Source: Cephalotus follicularis (taxonomy: Eukaryota; Streptophyta; Magnoliopsida; Oxalidales; Cephalotaceae). From it: a stretch of DNA of 64,000 nt. The translations under genes and the position numbers were made by a program. Each line of letters begins with the position of its first letter. Within the stretch, counting starts at the first letter, position 1. This document shows, in pieces, positions 1-11,092 of this stretch. The notes under the pieces were generated by a model, which was given only the letters and a program-made list of their open reading frames with translations, was not told the DNA's origin and did not search any database. The DNA lies in NCBI GenBank assembly GCA_001972305.1, contig BDDD01002238.1:1-64000 (forward strand), written 5' to 3'.

Positions 1-37
1 ATATGCTGTTTATGTTCTGTGGAAACGGGGTGTGACA
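1..37 (+). repeat. 3' terminus of another LTR, inserted in the 5' LTR of element 1
   Basis: The first 37 bases do not match the corresponding part of the element 1 LTR. They end in GGGGTGTGACA, the same terminus used by other LTRs here (16241-16251 and, inverted, 28483 onward). Homology with the element 1 LTR begins at base 38, GTATTGTACCC, matching 7191. This looks like the tail of a younger LTR element that inserted into the 5' LTR of element 1. Its body and the matching target duplication lie outside the window. Confidence 0.6.
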
Positions 38-951
38 GTATTGTACCCACCTATGGGGCGTACCATAGGCACGTCGTGGACCTGGCATGGGGACGTGACA
101 CTTCCGTAGCGGTGTGATTAGTCTACGGCGTCTCTGAGTGTATGAATAAATCCCATGAGGTGGATTTATGGATCCGCTATGTGATAGAGGCGTATGAATC
201 GATTCTAGTTTATGGTATGTGCTCTAGTGAATGATCAAATATGTGATCCGAGGTGTGATCGGATATGTGTGATGTGAGAACTGACTGTGTAGTGCCGTAC
301 ACTTCAATTCTAGTGGGCATGTGGAATTAGCGCATCCCTTGTCAAATTTATGTTATGTGATATGTATATGGCTCAGTATGATTCTTTGAAATATGATATG
401 ATGATTTGAACTGTTCGTAATTGTTTCGAATGTTATCTGGATTTATGAAAGTACAAATGTAATTTTACGATTATTTAACTGTTTTAACTGTTTAAGATTT
501 CCGTTATGAAGTTTATTGAAATATTACTGTTTTTGAATTACCGTTTACTGTTTTTATTTCCCTTATCCGTAATGAGGTTTGCTCAGTCGCGTTTTTGTTT
601 CCATGCGGCAGGTTTATAGGAGCAGCGGGGGAAAGTGTGAAAGAATGATGACTACGCTATGTCTTTGGATCCCTAGGAGTGTGATCCGTATGTTATGTCT
701 AGTAGTCATAAACACTGATGGTTATGTTTTTATGTTTTAAATTTGGAACCGGATTTATGTTTTGAGCTTTCCGCAAATGTTTAAAATGGTTAACTATTAA
801 GTTTTTAATGTTTCAGATGTGATAAGACTGCCACGTTTTTTGCTGTTTTTGGCTAATAAAGTAATGTTATGATTCGTTAAGTTATGTTATGTTACGATAG
901 GTTCTGTATGATATGACTCTGTGACGACTCCCGCCGTCCGGGGGTGTTACA
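38..951 (+). repeat. Element 1 5' LTR, 3'-terminal part
   Basis: It matches 7191-8096 nearly base for base and ends GTGTTACA at 951, immediately before the primer site. It contains the block beginning ACTTCCGTAGCGG that is conserved in the related solo LTR at 52913-55542. The upstream part of this LTR lies beyond the window, to the left of the insertion at base 37. Confidence 0.93.
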
Positions 952-956
952 GATTT

Positions 957-968
957 TGGTATCAGAGA
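957..968 (+). other. Primer-binding site, element 1
   Basis: TGGTATCAGAGA lies five bases after the LTR end and is complementary to the 3' end of initiator Met-tRNA except at its last base. It is the minus-strand priming site and defines the 5' boundary of the internal region. Confidence 0.9.
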
Positions 969-1121
969 ATAGGTTTTGTTTCCTTAGAAGACCTAACTAG
1001 GTTTGACCTATGAGATTGGGTAGACACCGGGTTAGGCTATTTCAGTTATGATTCTCTGATATGTTTTCTGTTTCGGTTTTTGTTCTTTGTGATGTTTTAT
1101 GTTTTGGATGCCTTTTCGTAG

Positions 1122-2233
1122 ATGGCACGTACAAGGAACACTGCTCGAAGGACTGTACCTGCTGAGGCTCAGGAAGCCCGAAATGAGCCTACCATGGAAG
1201 AATTGGTATGACAGGCAGTCGCTCAGGAGGTACGATGCGCGTGGAGTGAACAGAATCAGAATCAGGGCCGCAGGGAGCCAGTTGTTGCTAACGATGCTCC
1301 AGCTGATGTTCAGTTGGGAAGAGATGCTGGGGACAGGACTGATACGCCCACTTATGTTTGGCTTGAGCGGTTCCAGAAGCAGAAACCGCAGTCTTTCAGC
1401 TCAGCCGTGACTCCTGTGGAGGTTGAGCACTGGAGTGCTCATATGGATAAGATCTTTGATGTGCTTGGTTGCAGTGATGAACAGAAGATTAAGCTAGCTA
1501 TTTACAAGCTTGAGGGTGATGCTCAGAAATGGTGGAAAGCTGTGGTTTTGGCTAAGGGTGGTAACTATGCGGAGACCTTGACCTGGTCCGAGTTTTACGA
1601 GGGCTTTTATCAGCAGTAATTTCCCACTGCTGATAAGGAGGCGTACGCCAGAGAATTTATCAATACCAGACAGAAGGATGGAGAGTCAGTGACAGAGTTT
1701 CTGACTCGTTTCACTAGGCTTGCTGGTTTTGCTGGGTCCGCGGCAGGGACAACGTTGGAGCAGGCAGAAAAGTTTAAGTGAAAATTGCATTATCAGTTCT
1801 GGGGTAAATTGATTAACACTAGGTTTGCTGATGTGTCTGAGGTGGCAAATGCAGCAAAGAACATTGAGCTGGAAAGGTTAGACTTCCAGGCAGCTCGTAA
1901 GGAAAATGACAGAAAGAGAAACAAAGGGGATTCTCAAGGGCAGGGTTTTGGACAGAATAAGAATAGAAATGGCAAGCGTGGGAGGAGAAATGATAACCGG
2001 GGACAACAACAGCCCGGTAATGACCAGAGGCAGACACAGGGAGCTGCGGATGTTCAGATTGCCAAGTGTGATGTGTGTGGTAGACAACATCCAGTGGGAG
2101 TGTGCTACAAGGCTATCGGGGCCTGTTTTGTGTGTGGACAGAAAGGGCATTTCGTGAAGGATTGTCTTGACCCTCGTGCAAAGGAAAGGAAGGGGAACAA
2201 TGCTGATCATGGACAGCGCAACGTGGGACGTCG
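1122..2233 (+). pseudogene. gag: Element 1 gag (capsid/nucleocapsid), broken by stops
   Basis: Gag is the structural polyprotein that packages element RNA into cytoplasmic virus-like particles. The likely start is the ATG at 1122, because that frame runs through gag into pol. The capsid-like part contains the retrotransposon gag signature GDAQKWW near 1525-1545. In-frame stops lie at 1209-1211 (TGA), 1617-1619 (TAA) and 1779-1781 (TGA). A basic, glutamine- and arginine-rich linker follows, then two Cys/His motifs. The first, near 2070-2105, is irregular (C-X2-C-X3-H-X4-C). The second is a canonical CCHC knuckle at 2124-2165, CX2CX4HX4C. Three stops mean that no full Gag can be made from this copy. 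Family assignment is secure. Confidence 0.9.
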
Positions 2234-3979
2234 TGTCTTTGCTATCACGACTCAGCAGACTGCTAATGCACCAGGTAATGTTTCAGGCTTTATTTATGTT
2301 GGTAACCTTAGGGCTTATGTTTTGTATGATACTGGATCGACCCACTCGGTTGTAGCGAGGTCTTTTGTTCGACATCTTGGGATGTCTTCGCAATTGCTTG
2401 ATCCAGCTTTGGTTCTTTCGACCCCTACGGAGTGTTTTTATGCTTGTCCTCTTGTTTTCGATAATCGGGTTCATGATGCGGATCTTTTGCCTATCGATAT
2501 GTATGACTTCGATATGATTCTGGGTATGAACTGGTTGGATCGTCATCGGGCTATGATCGATTGTTATGCTTGGAGGGTTCTGTTTTGGGATGTGAACCGT
2601 CCTGATTTTGTTTATCAGGGTTCACAGCCTAGGAAAGAAGTGAAAGTGATATCTGCTCTGAAGGCTCGGAAATTGGTGGCTAAGGGCGCTGAAGGTTTAT
2701 TAGCTGTTGTGAAGGATGTCTTAAAGGTTGAGCCTTGCCTTGAAGACTATCCTGTGGTTAGAGAATTTTTGGATGTGTTTCCAGAGGAATTACCTGGTTT
2801 GCCACCACAACGGGAAGTGGAGTTTACCATCGAACTCATTCCTGGAGCGGCACCTATATCTAAGGCACCTTATAGAATGGCACCGTTGGAACTGCAAGAG
2901 TTGAAGGAACAGTTACAAGAGCTGTTGGATCGGGGTTTCATTCGGCCGAGTGTTTCGCCATGGGGTGCTCCGGTTCTTTTTGTGAAGGAGAAAGACGGGT
3001 CTATGAGGCTATGCATAGACTACAGAGAGTTGAACCAAATTACTGTTCGGAATAAATGCCCGCTACCTAGGATTGATGACTTGTTTGATCAACTCCAAGG
3101 TGCTCGGTATTTCTCGAAGATCGATTTGAGATCGGGATATCATCAGCCTCGGATAAAGGATGAAGATGTGCCTAAAACTGCTTTCCGTACTCGGTATGGG
3201 CATTATGAGTTTTTGGTGATGCCTTTTGGACTCACTAATGCACCGACAGTTTTTATGGATATGATGAATAGGGTTTTTCATGAGTACTTGGATCAGTTTG
3301 TTATTGTGTTCATAGATGACATTCTTGTGTATTCCAAGTCGAACGAAGAACATGAAGAGCAGCTTCGCATTGTGTTGGGGATTCTGAGGAGGAATCAGTT
3401 ATACACAAAGTTTTTGAAGTGTGAGTTTTGGTTGGAACAGGTGGCGTTTTTGGGTCATGTGGTTACAGCTGAAGGGATTAGTGTGGATCCTGCTAAAGTT
3501 GAGGCTATTACTAAATGGCCGAGACCTACCACAGTGACGGAGGTTAGGAGCTTCTTGGGTTTGGTTGGATATTATAGGCGGTTTGTGGAAGGCTTTTCCT
3601 CTATAGCCTTACCACTAACTCAGCTTATGAGGAAAGGAGCTAAGTTTGAATGGAACGAAGAGCATGAAGCAAGTTTCGAGAAACTGAAGAATGGTCTTGT
3701 GTCAGCACCGATTCTTCGTTTACCATCTGGGTTGGGTGGATACCAGATATACATCGATGCTTCTAAGAAAGGTTTGGGTTGTGTTCTGATGCAGCGCGGT
3801 CATGTGATAGCTTATGCTTTGAGATAGTTGAAGCCTTATGAAGTGAACTATCCTACACATGATCTTGAGTTGGCAGCGGTAGTGTTTACGTTGAAGATCT
3901 GGAGGCACTACTTGTACGGAGAAACTTGTGACGCTTTACCGATCATAAGAGTCTCAAGTACATCTTTACGCAGAAAGAA
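2234..3979 (+). pseudogene. pol: Element 1 protease, reverse transcriptase and RNase H
   Basis: This is the N-terminal half of pol, in the same frame as gag. The aspartic protease has its DTGS active site at 2328-2339 and the downstream MILGMNWL motif near 2514-2537. Reverse transcriptase begins near 2750, with the [15 protein letters not shown] linker and the [17 protein letters not shown] motif. Its catalytic FIDD lies at about 3309-3320, with both Asp present. RNase H follows, with the YIDAS motif near 3750. The frame closes at a TAG at 3825-3827. Recognisable RNase H continues ([14 protein letters not shown]) to a single-base loss near 3933, after which the reading resumes in another frame. 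The catalytic residues survive, so the lesions look recent. Confidence 0.93.
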
Positions 3980-5641
3980 TTGAACATGCGTCAGAGAAGG
4001 TGGTTAGAACTTCTGAAAGACTATGATCTGAACATTCAGTACCATCCTGGTAAAGCAAATGTGGTAGCTGATGCTCTTAGCCGGAAGAGTTCTGGGAGTG
4101 TAGCGGCTTTACTTACTCAGCCGCGGTTGATAGCAGATATGGAGCGGATGGATTTGCATCTGTATGTTCGGAGTTCTGAAGGTTGTGTTGCTGCGATGAA
4201 TGTTGAGCCTACTCTTATATCTCGGATTAAGACAGCCCAGAGTGATGATGGTGAGCTTTGGGCCTTAGTCCAGAATGTTGAAAAGGGTAAGCAATCGGAG
4301 TTCCATATGGATGAGCATGGTGTGATATGGCTGGGTAATCGGTTGTGTGTTCCGTCAGATTCTTCTATCAGAGATGCTATTTTGTCAGAGGTACACAGTT
4401 CTCCATTTTCTATACATCCGGGTTCTACGAAAATGTATAGAGACTTGAAGAAGAACTTCTGGTGGAATGGAATGAAAAGGGATGTAGCAGAGTACGTTGG
4501 GAAGTGTTTGATCTGTCAGCAAGTAAAGATTGAACACCAGCATGCTAGTGGTTTATTACAGTCCTTGGATGTTCCGGTATCGAAATGGGAAAGTATTTCG
4601 ATGGACTTTGTGACGGGTTTACCGAGAACTTTCAGAAGGAATGATGCTATCTGGGTAGTAGTGGATCGATTGACGAAATCGGGTCACTTCTTGGCTATCC
4701 GAGAGGACTTCTCTGTTGACCGTTTGGCTGAGATGTTTCAGCGGGAGATAGTGAGACTGCATGGGACTCCGGTATCCATTGTTTCGGATAGGGATCCTCG
4801 TTTCACTTTGCGGTTTTTGAAAGGGTTTCAGAAAGCGTGGGGTACTAGGCTCAGTTACAGTACTGCTTTTCATCCACAGACAGATGGGCAGACTGAGAGA
4901 TCCATCCGGACCTTAGAAGATATGTTGAGGTCTTGTGCTTTGGAGTGGACTGGGAGCTGGGATGAGTATTTGAGCTTGGTAGAGTTTGCCTACAATAACA
5001 GTTGGCATGCTAGTATCGGTATGGCTCATTTTGGAGCTCTGTATGGGAGGAAGTGTCATGCTCCGACATGTTGGGATGAGGTTGGAGAGCGAGTTATTGA
5101 AGGACCCGAGCTAGTGCAGATCACTACTGAGAAAGTGGCAATAGCAAGGGAGAGGTTGAAAGCGGCTCAATCTCGACAAAAGAGTTATGCGGACAGACAT
5201 CGGAGGGACTTGGAGTTCAAGGTTGGTGAACATGTGTTCTTAAAAGTGTCACCATGGAAAGGAGTCCGACGTTTTGGGCTGAAAGGAAAGTTGAGTCCAC
5301 ATTTTATCGGGCCTTTCGAAGTTCTGGAGAAGGTAGGCGCGGTTGCTTATCGGTTAGCTTTGCGTCCGCAGTTAGCACACGTCCATCACATGTTCCACGT
5401 GTCGTTACTGAGAGGTTATCAGTATCATCCCCTACATGTGGTTCACTATCCGTTGGACAGTATTCGGGAAGATCTATCATGTGACGAGGAGGCTAAGGCT
5501 ATTCTGGATCGACAGGAACGGATGACACGTAGCAAGACCGTTTCTTTTGTGAAGGTGCTGTGGAGGAATCAACCCGAACGTGAGGCTACTTGGGAGCTTG
5601 AGGAGCATATTCGGGACCGATATCCGCACTTGTTTGTTTGA
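3980..5641 (+). CDS. pol: Element 1 RNase H tail, integrase and chromodomain
   Basis: This 553-codon open frame holds the C-terminal half of pol. It begins inside the RNase H tail ([17 protein letters not shown]). The integrase zinc-binding HHCC module spans about 4394-4516. The catalytic core has Asp at 4604-4606, Asp at 4787-4789 and Glu at 4895-4897. The last two are 36 codons apart, the expected D,D-35-E spacing. A GPF/Y-type C-terminal region lies near 5310 (IGPFEVL). The chromodomain-like tail covers about 5490-5638 and includes VKVLW and EATWELEE, features that in chromoviruses help direct integration to heterochromatin. The frame is shifted relative to the upstream pol, so on its own it is a partial coding region. 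The first ATG at 3980 is not expected to be a natural start. Confidence 0.92.
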   Translation: MNMRQRRWLELLKDYDLNIQYHPGKANVVADALSRKSSGSVAALLTQPRLIADMERMDLHLYVRSSEGCVAAMNVEPTLISRIKTAQSDDGELWALVQNVEKGKQSEFHMDEHGVIWLGNRLCVPSDSSIRDAILSEVHSSPFSIHPGSTKMYRDLKKNFWWNGMKRDVAEYVGKCLICQQVKIEHQHASGLLQSLDVPVSKWESISMDFVTGLPRTFRRNDAIWVVVDRLTKSGHFLAIREDFSVDRLAEMFQREIVRLHGTPVSIVSDRDPRFTLRFLKGFQKAWGTRLSYSTAFHPQTDGQTERSIRTLEDMLRSCALEWTGSWDEYLSLVEFAYNNSWHASIGMAHFGALYGRKCHAPTCWDEVGERVIEGPELVQITTEKVAIARERLKAAQSRQKSYADRHRRDLEFKVGEHVFLKVSPWKGVRRFGLKGKLSPHFIGPFEVLEKVGAVAYRLALRPQLAHVHHMFHVSLLRGYQYHPLHVVHYPLDSIREDLSCDEEAKAILDRQERMTRSKTVSFVKVLWRNQPEREATWELEEHIRDRYPHLFV

Positions 5642-5683
5642 GGTATGTTTATGTTTGTGATTTCGGGACGAAATCTTCTTTTT

Positions 5684-5698
5684 AGGGGGGGGGGTGGA
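5684..5698 (+). other. Polypurine tract, element 1
   Basis: A, then ten G, then TGGA lies directly before the TGTAATACCC start of the 3' LTR. It is the expected priming site for plus-strand synthesis. A run of ten G is unusually pure. Confidence 0.88.
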
Positions 5699-8096
5699 TG
5701 TAATACCCTGCTTTTCGTAAATGTATTTTACGGATTTTATGTGTTTGTGTTCGGGCTTTTTAATTGTGTTTAATTTTAAAGTCCGGCCGTCCTGTATTTT
5801 GGGCCTATGTGAATTGGGTTGACTGATACCAGTCCGAAATTTGGGTATGTTATGCTATGTTGGGTTTGGATTTTATTTATTTTATTATAATCCAACTTGA
5901 TTTATTAAAAACAAATTATTTATCTTTTATTTTAAAATCCCTTAATTCTTTTATTTCATTTAATTTCTTTTCTCTTTCTATTTCTCTTTCTTTCCTTTTT
6001 CCCTCTTTTCTTCCTTTCCTATTCTTCTTCCTTCTTTCCCCGAAGTCTCTCCCTCCCTCATAAATTTTACACGCCTTCAATGTTTTCTTTTCCATATTTA
6101 ACAGATTCTTGTCTCCTTTCTTCCTTATTCATTCCCCAAATCACTCCTTTCCTTCTTATTTTAAGAATGCTAGTGTGTTGGTTTATGCCATTGTTTTCTC
6201 CACCTCTCATTGCCGATTCTGCACTGTTGGAGTTTGTCTAATCCTTGTGAAATCGTTACAGAGGTAATCTCAATTCCTTTTGTTGTTCTTTTAGGTTGAA
6301 TTCTTCTGGTTTGTTATGCATATTGTGTATCTCTTTGTTTGGTTTCCTTCTGGTCCTTGTGTGCAGCCGTTTCACAACTGCTTTGTAGTGTTCCTTCTGC
6401 TGTTTCTGTGTTTCCAATACCATTACAGGTTAGTTAAATTCGTTTCCTTTCAGTGATGGTTTTGTTCCAATGTCATAAATTCAGTTTTTATGCTCTTAAT
6501 GTCCTTTGGTTTCAATTCCTATGTTAATATGTTCTGTCATTATGTTAATTAGTCTGTTAACATGTGTAACACACCTAGACTTGTCACAAACTGGTTTTAT
6601 AACATCTATAAACGATTATGGACAGAATCAGGACATATATGTATGCATGTCTTCTTGCTTCCTTTTGAGAGTCTAGCCACTGTCCAATTGTTTTCCTGTC
6701 GATTGGGTATTCCTGAGACATATAAATGTCATATTATGTCATATAATTATGTCCATGTGTCTCTGGTTTAGTGTAGAAATCATTTGAACCCATTTCTGTA
6801 TCAAATTGTCATGTTTCCTACTATTTTGTCGTCCAGAACAGTCGGCTGGAATGGATGAGCAGCCGACTGCCATATGAACACAGTCGACTGCATAAGGTAC
6901 GGATTTTCTGTTCCTTGGCTATCTGATATTTCGAACTGAAACAGTTTTGATATGCTTCTTCGTTTATGAAGTTGATAATGTTTTATGTTGTTGACACGTT
7001 TCGAAAATAAAGTTGGTTTGACATTTTAAATGATTCTGACTTTATACTTATGATATGAGATGATACGGTATGTTATGAAATGTATGTTATGATACCGTTG
7101 TGAGTGGTTTTTCGATATATTTTGTGAAAGCATATTTTATGTGATTTTAAATTGATTTTGATTAATCAATATTTTTGAAATAAATACTGAGTATTGTACC
7201 CACCTATGGGGCGTACCATAGGCAGGTCGTGGGCCTGGCACTGGGACGTGACACTTCCGTAGCGGTGTGATTAGTATACGGCATCTCTGAGTGTATGAAT
7301 AAATCCCATGAGGTGGATTTATGGATCCGCTATGTGATAGAGGCGTATGAATCGATTCTAGTTTATGATATGTGCTCTAGTGAATAATCAAATATGTGAT
7401 CCGAGGTGTGATCGGATATGTGTGATGTGAGAATTGACTGTGTAGTGCCGTACACTTTAATTCTAGTGGGCATGTGGAATTAGCGCCTCCCTTGTCAAAT
7501 TTATGTTATGTGATATGTATATGGCTCAGTATGATTCTTTGAAATATGATATGATGATTTGAACTGTTCGTAATTGTTTCAAAAGTTATCTGGATTTATG
7601 AAAGTACAAATGTAATTTTACGATTATTTAACTGTTTTAACTGTTTAAGATTCCCGTTATGAAGTTTATTGAAATATTACTGTTTTTGAATTACCGTTTA
7701 CTGTTTTTATTTCCCTTATCCATACTGAGGTTTGCTCAGCAGCTTTTTTGTTTCCATGCGTCAGGTTTTCAGGAGCAGCGGGGGAAAGTGTGAAAGAGTG
7801 ATGACTACCCTATGTCTTTGGATCCCTAGGAGTGTGATCCCTATGTTATGTCTAGTAGTCATAAACACCGATGGTTATGTTTTAAATTTGGAACCGGATT
7901 TATGTTTTGAGCTTTCCGCAAATGTTTAAAATGGTTAACTGTTAAGTTTTTAATGTTTCAGATGTGATAAGACTGCCACGTTTTTGGCTGTTTTTGGCTA
8001 ATAAAGTAATGTTATGATTCTTTAATTTATGTTATGTTACGATAGGTTCTGTATGATATGACCCTGTGATGACTCCCGCCGTCCAGGGGTGTTACA
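5699..8096 (+). repeat. Element 1 3' LTR, complete (2398 bp)
   Basis: It starts TGTAATACCC and ends GGTGTTACA, with the short terminal inverted repeat TGTAA/TTACA. The last ~906 bp duplicate 38-951. A T-rich, pyrimidine-biased stretch occupies about 5930-6130. A small array of the CAGCCGACTG motif lies at 6838-6891, just before the block AAGGTACGGATTTTCTG that is conserved in the inverted copy and in the solo LTR at 52913-55542. The small open frames inside it are low-complexity and not convincing genes. Confidence 0.93.
6838..6891 (+). repeat. CAG[C/T]CGACTG microarray, 3 units (element 1 LTR)
   Basis: Three near-palindromic 10-bp units (one CAGTCGGCTG, one CAGCCGACTG, one CAGTCGACTG) occur within 54 bp. 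The older inverted LTR copy carries about eight degenerate units at the same LTR position, so copy number differs between members of the family. Confidence 0.85.
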
Positions 8097-10086
8097 TTTA
8101 TTCATAACATTCAGAGACGCCGTAGACTAATCACACCGCTACGGAAGTGTCATGTCCCCGTGCCAGGCCTACGACATGCCTATGGTACGCCCCATAGGTG
8201 TGTACAATACTCGGTATTCAATCATTTAGAAAACATCGATTTATCAAAATCAATTTAAAGCACATAAAAATGCTTCCACAAAACATATTTGAAAGTCGTT
8301 CACAACGATATCATAACGTACATTTCATAGTTAAAACATCAACTCATTTATTTTTCGTGATAAAGAGATGATCTTTTCATAACATATCGTAACGTATCTT
8401 AGCATAAAAATAAAGTCAGGAACATTTAAATTCATAAAATGTCAAAAACCAACTTTATTTCCGAAACATACCATAAAACATAACCAAGTCTATAAAAGGA
8501 GAATATAGAATAAAACTGATTTTAGTTCGATAATCAGATAGCCAAGGAACGATAGAAATCCGTACCTTATGCGTTCACAAAAGCACTTACAGATAGATGA
8601 TTGAAATCAAACTCCCCTTGAAGCACAACAATCTAAAAGACACCCAAAACCATTCATATAAGGGTCTAAGAAACATTAGAGACATTAAATAGACTTATTA
8701 CAGTGTTTAGAAAAGACCCAGATTGATTCAGAGAACAAACGGATCAAAACAGTTGAAAACAGTTGAAAACATAAATTTTTTCTGGGCAAAACAGCCAGCT
8801 GTCACAGGGCTCCAGTTGGCTGTTTAACCTTGGCAGCCGACTGTTCAACAGGGCCAGCTGACTACTCACTAGAAATAGCCGACTGCTTTCATATGGCAGC
8901 TGACTGCTCATCCAAACCAACCGACTGTTCAAAAAAAAAAACAGTCAGCTGTTATGGATGACAAAACAGCAGAAATTTGACATTTTAATGCAGAAACTGG
9001 TTTAAACGAAAATGACATTAAACCAGAGACACAAGAACATAAACATATGACCTTATATGACATTTAGATGATACAGAAACACATAATTGACAGAGAAAAA
9101 GATGGATAGTGGCTTAACTTCCAAGGAAGGCAAGAAAAGCATTTAACATGTGCATACATATATGTCTAGATTTCTGTCCACTGTTACTTGCAGACCTTAA
9201 AACCAGATTATAACATGTTTAGGGCATTTAAAACATGCTGACAGGCTTAATAACACAATGACAGGACATATATAGGCAGGAAATCAAACTTAAGGGACAC
9301 TAAGAACATTAACAACAAAACCAAAAGACAAGTGAAACTAATCATTGCAGGTTAGTGAGATTACTAACCTGCAATGATTAATACCACAATTAATTTGTTA
9401 CCCGACTGTACACAGGATACCAAAGAGATATCCAAAGAGAAAAGTATAAAGCTTTAAACCAATCAAAGAACTCAACAAAAGGGCAACAGAAGATTGAGAT
9501 TACCTCAAACAACCTGATGAAACGATTTCTCAAGGATCAACAAACTCCAATAATGCAGAAACTCGGCAGTGACACTTGCAGAAAAGAGAGGCAACATTTA
9601 AAATAGCAATGTCTCACACCAAAAGGAAAACAAGAGACAAAAATCTGATCAAAAAGGAAGAAGAGAGGATTTCAGGGAATGAGAAAGGAAAAAAAGAGAT
9701 TACAACCGTGTGAATTGATGAGGGGAGGGAGAGGATTACGGGAAAAGAGAGGGAGAAAAGGAAAGAAAAGAAAAAAAAAGAAAGAAAAGAAAATAAGGAA
9801 AAAGAAAAGAATTAAAAGAAATGTAATAAAATAAAATAAAAGAAAAGAAAAGGTTTTAAAATAATTGTCTTAGTAAAATAAAATTTTGAATTAAGTAAAA
9901 TAAAAACCCAAACCCAACATTGCATTATCACATCCAAAAATTCAGGTTCGTATCAGTCAGCCCAAATCACATAGGCCGAAAACATAGGGCAACCAGACTT
10001 TAAAATTAACAAAATTAAAAAGCCTGAAAACAAACAAACACATAAAAAATCTGTAAAACACATTTACGAACAGACAGGGTATTACA
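8097..10086 (-). repeat. Inverted, truncated LTR of the element 1 family
   Basis: Read on the minus strand it starts TGTAATACCC at 10086 and follows the element 1 LTR through its first two thirds. It stops at TATGAATAAA against the end of element 1 at 8096. The missing third should lie left of element 1, outside the window. This is the insertion host of element 1. It is itself inserted into the left LTR of element 3, with GTAAC-rich sequence on its right flank. It is roughly 390 bp longer than the matching part of 5699-8096, partly because of a longer motif array. Confidence 0.88.
8790..8953 (-). repeat. CAG[C/T]CGACTG array, about 8 degenerate units
   Basis: The units carry cores such as CAGCCGACTG, CAGCTGACTG and CCAGTTGGCTG, spaced about 20 bp apart. 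They lie at the LTR position that holds only three units in the 3' LTR of element 1. Confidence 0.8.
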
Positions 10087-10704
10087 GTAACTGTATCCAT
10101 CCCTCAGGCGGTGACTCCTGTAGGTCACAAAAAAAAGGAGGATTGACAGTGATGTGTGGCCAAACACCCATAATACTTCATGACGGAGATGAAGATTATG
10201 AATGGGTTATCCCGTACAGTCTTAAACAATAGCAATCATAACAGTAATTATACAATAGTCGCACCCAGTAACAGTAGCAGTAAACAGTAGAAATGATAAG
10301 GACCTAAAGGATCAATGTAAGATCCACATCCATCAAAATAGTTATAAAACAGTTTTCAGTAACAGTTTCAGTAACAGTAACAGTTTCAATAACAGTACCA
10401 GTTTGTTGGTCCCTATCGAGTTTGTAAAACAATGGAGAGGAAGTCCAATGAGATCATCCGCGTCCAGAGGTCCCAAAGGAGCTATCCTAACCATTCTTGA
10501 AAATTGTTTGTATAAAACTCTTTTGTTACACTTTCTTCAAGAATAACTTTGAAAACTTGAGTTAAAGCTTTAATAGTTTCAAAGGATGATTCACATAAGA
10601 TACGAGTCCTTAGGGAGGCTTCCTATGGAATCAATTTAAAGAAGAAACAGTTTGGAATTGAAAACGTCGAGAAACAGTGTCATTTCGCAAAACAGGGCAC
10701 TAAG
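10087..10704 (-). repeat. Element 3 3' LTR, left piece
   Basis: It aligns with 20753-21352 of the right-hand LTR, starting at GTATCCATCCCTCAGGCGG and ending at GCAAAACAGGGCACTAAG. It is rich in CAGTAA-type short repeats. Element 2 begins at 10705. Confidence 0.85.
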
Positions 10705-11056
10705 TGTAACGCCCCGAATTTCATAAATAATTATTATGAAATTGGTGCGTGTACAGTTGTGATTAAAATTATAGGGCCCGGAGTAATAAAAAGGCCTTAC
10801 GCATTTAAGTCGTAATCGTGTTAGCTAAGACGGCTAATAAAACCTATTTTTAATGCGCGACAATAAAGCCCAAATGTTCGCATTTTTGTTGCGATTATTT
10901 TGGTGGTCGTTTGGATAATTTATGTCGCGATTAGCGGAAAAATCGAGACCCATACCTTAGTATATTACCAGAAAATACTAAGGAGGAAGCAAAATAATAA
11001 AAGAAAAAGGAGGGAGACACGGGCGCATAGCGCGCCCGTGCGAAGCACCTGCAGAC

Positions 11057-11092
<36 letters not shown>

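Larger units (their letters stand above)
38..8096 (+). mobile_element. Element 1: Ty3/gypsy chromovirus (Tekay/Del-like), nearly complete
   Basis: This is a plus-strand LTR retrotransposon: 5' LTR (only the last ~914 bp present), Met-tRNA primer site, gag-pol, polypurine tract and a complete 2.4-kb 3' LTR. The pol order protease, reverse transcriptase, RNase H, integrase is that of Ty3/gypsy. The C-terminal chromodomain-like tail and the long LTRs point to the Tekay/Del chromovirus lineage. The LTRs begin TGTAATACCC and end GTGTTACA. By eye the two LTR copies differ by a few percent plus an 8-bp indel (12-base duplication near 720), so the insertion is fairly recent. Coding is broken by four in-frame stops and one frameshift. 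The 3' LTR abuts an inverted copy of the same LTR at 8097, so the element inserted into an older LTR of its own family. Confidence 0.95.

Noticed and set aside
957-968. tRNA gene near the Met-tRNA complementary sites
   Set aside because: Only the 12-base primer-binding complement is present here and at the other LTR edges. No cloverleaf surrounds any of them.
1099-1410. 103-codon frame at the start of the element 1 interior
   Set aside because: It is out of frame with gag. The gag reading from ATG 1122 accounts for the same DNA.
5857-6063. 68-codon frame of Phe/Leu/Ser
   Set aside because: It is the translation of a T/C-rich stretch in the element 1 LTR.
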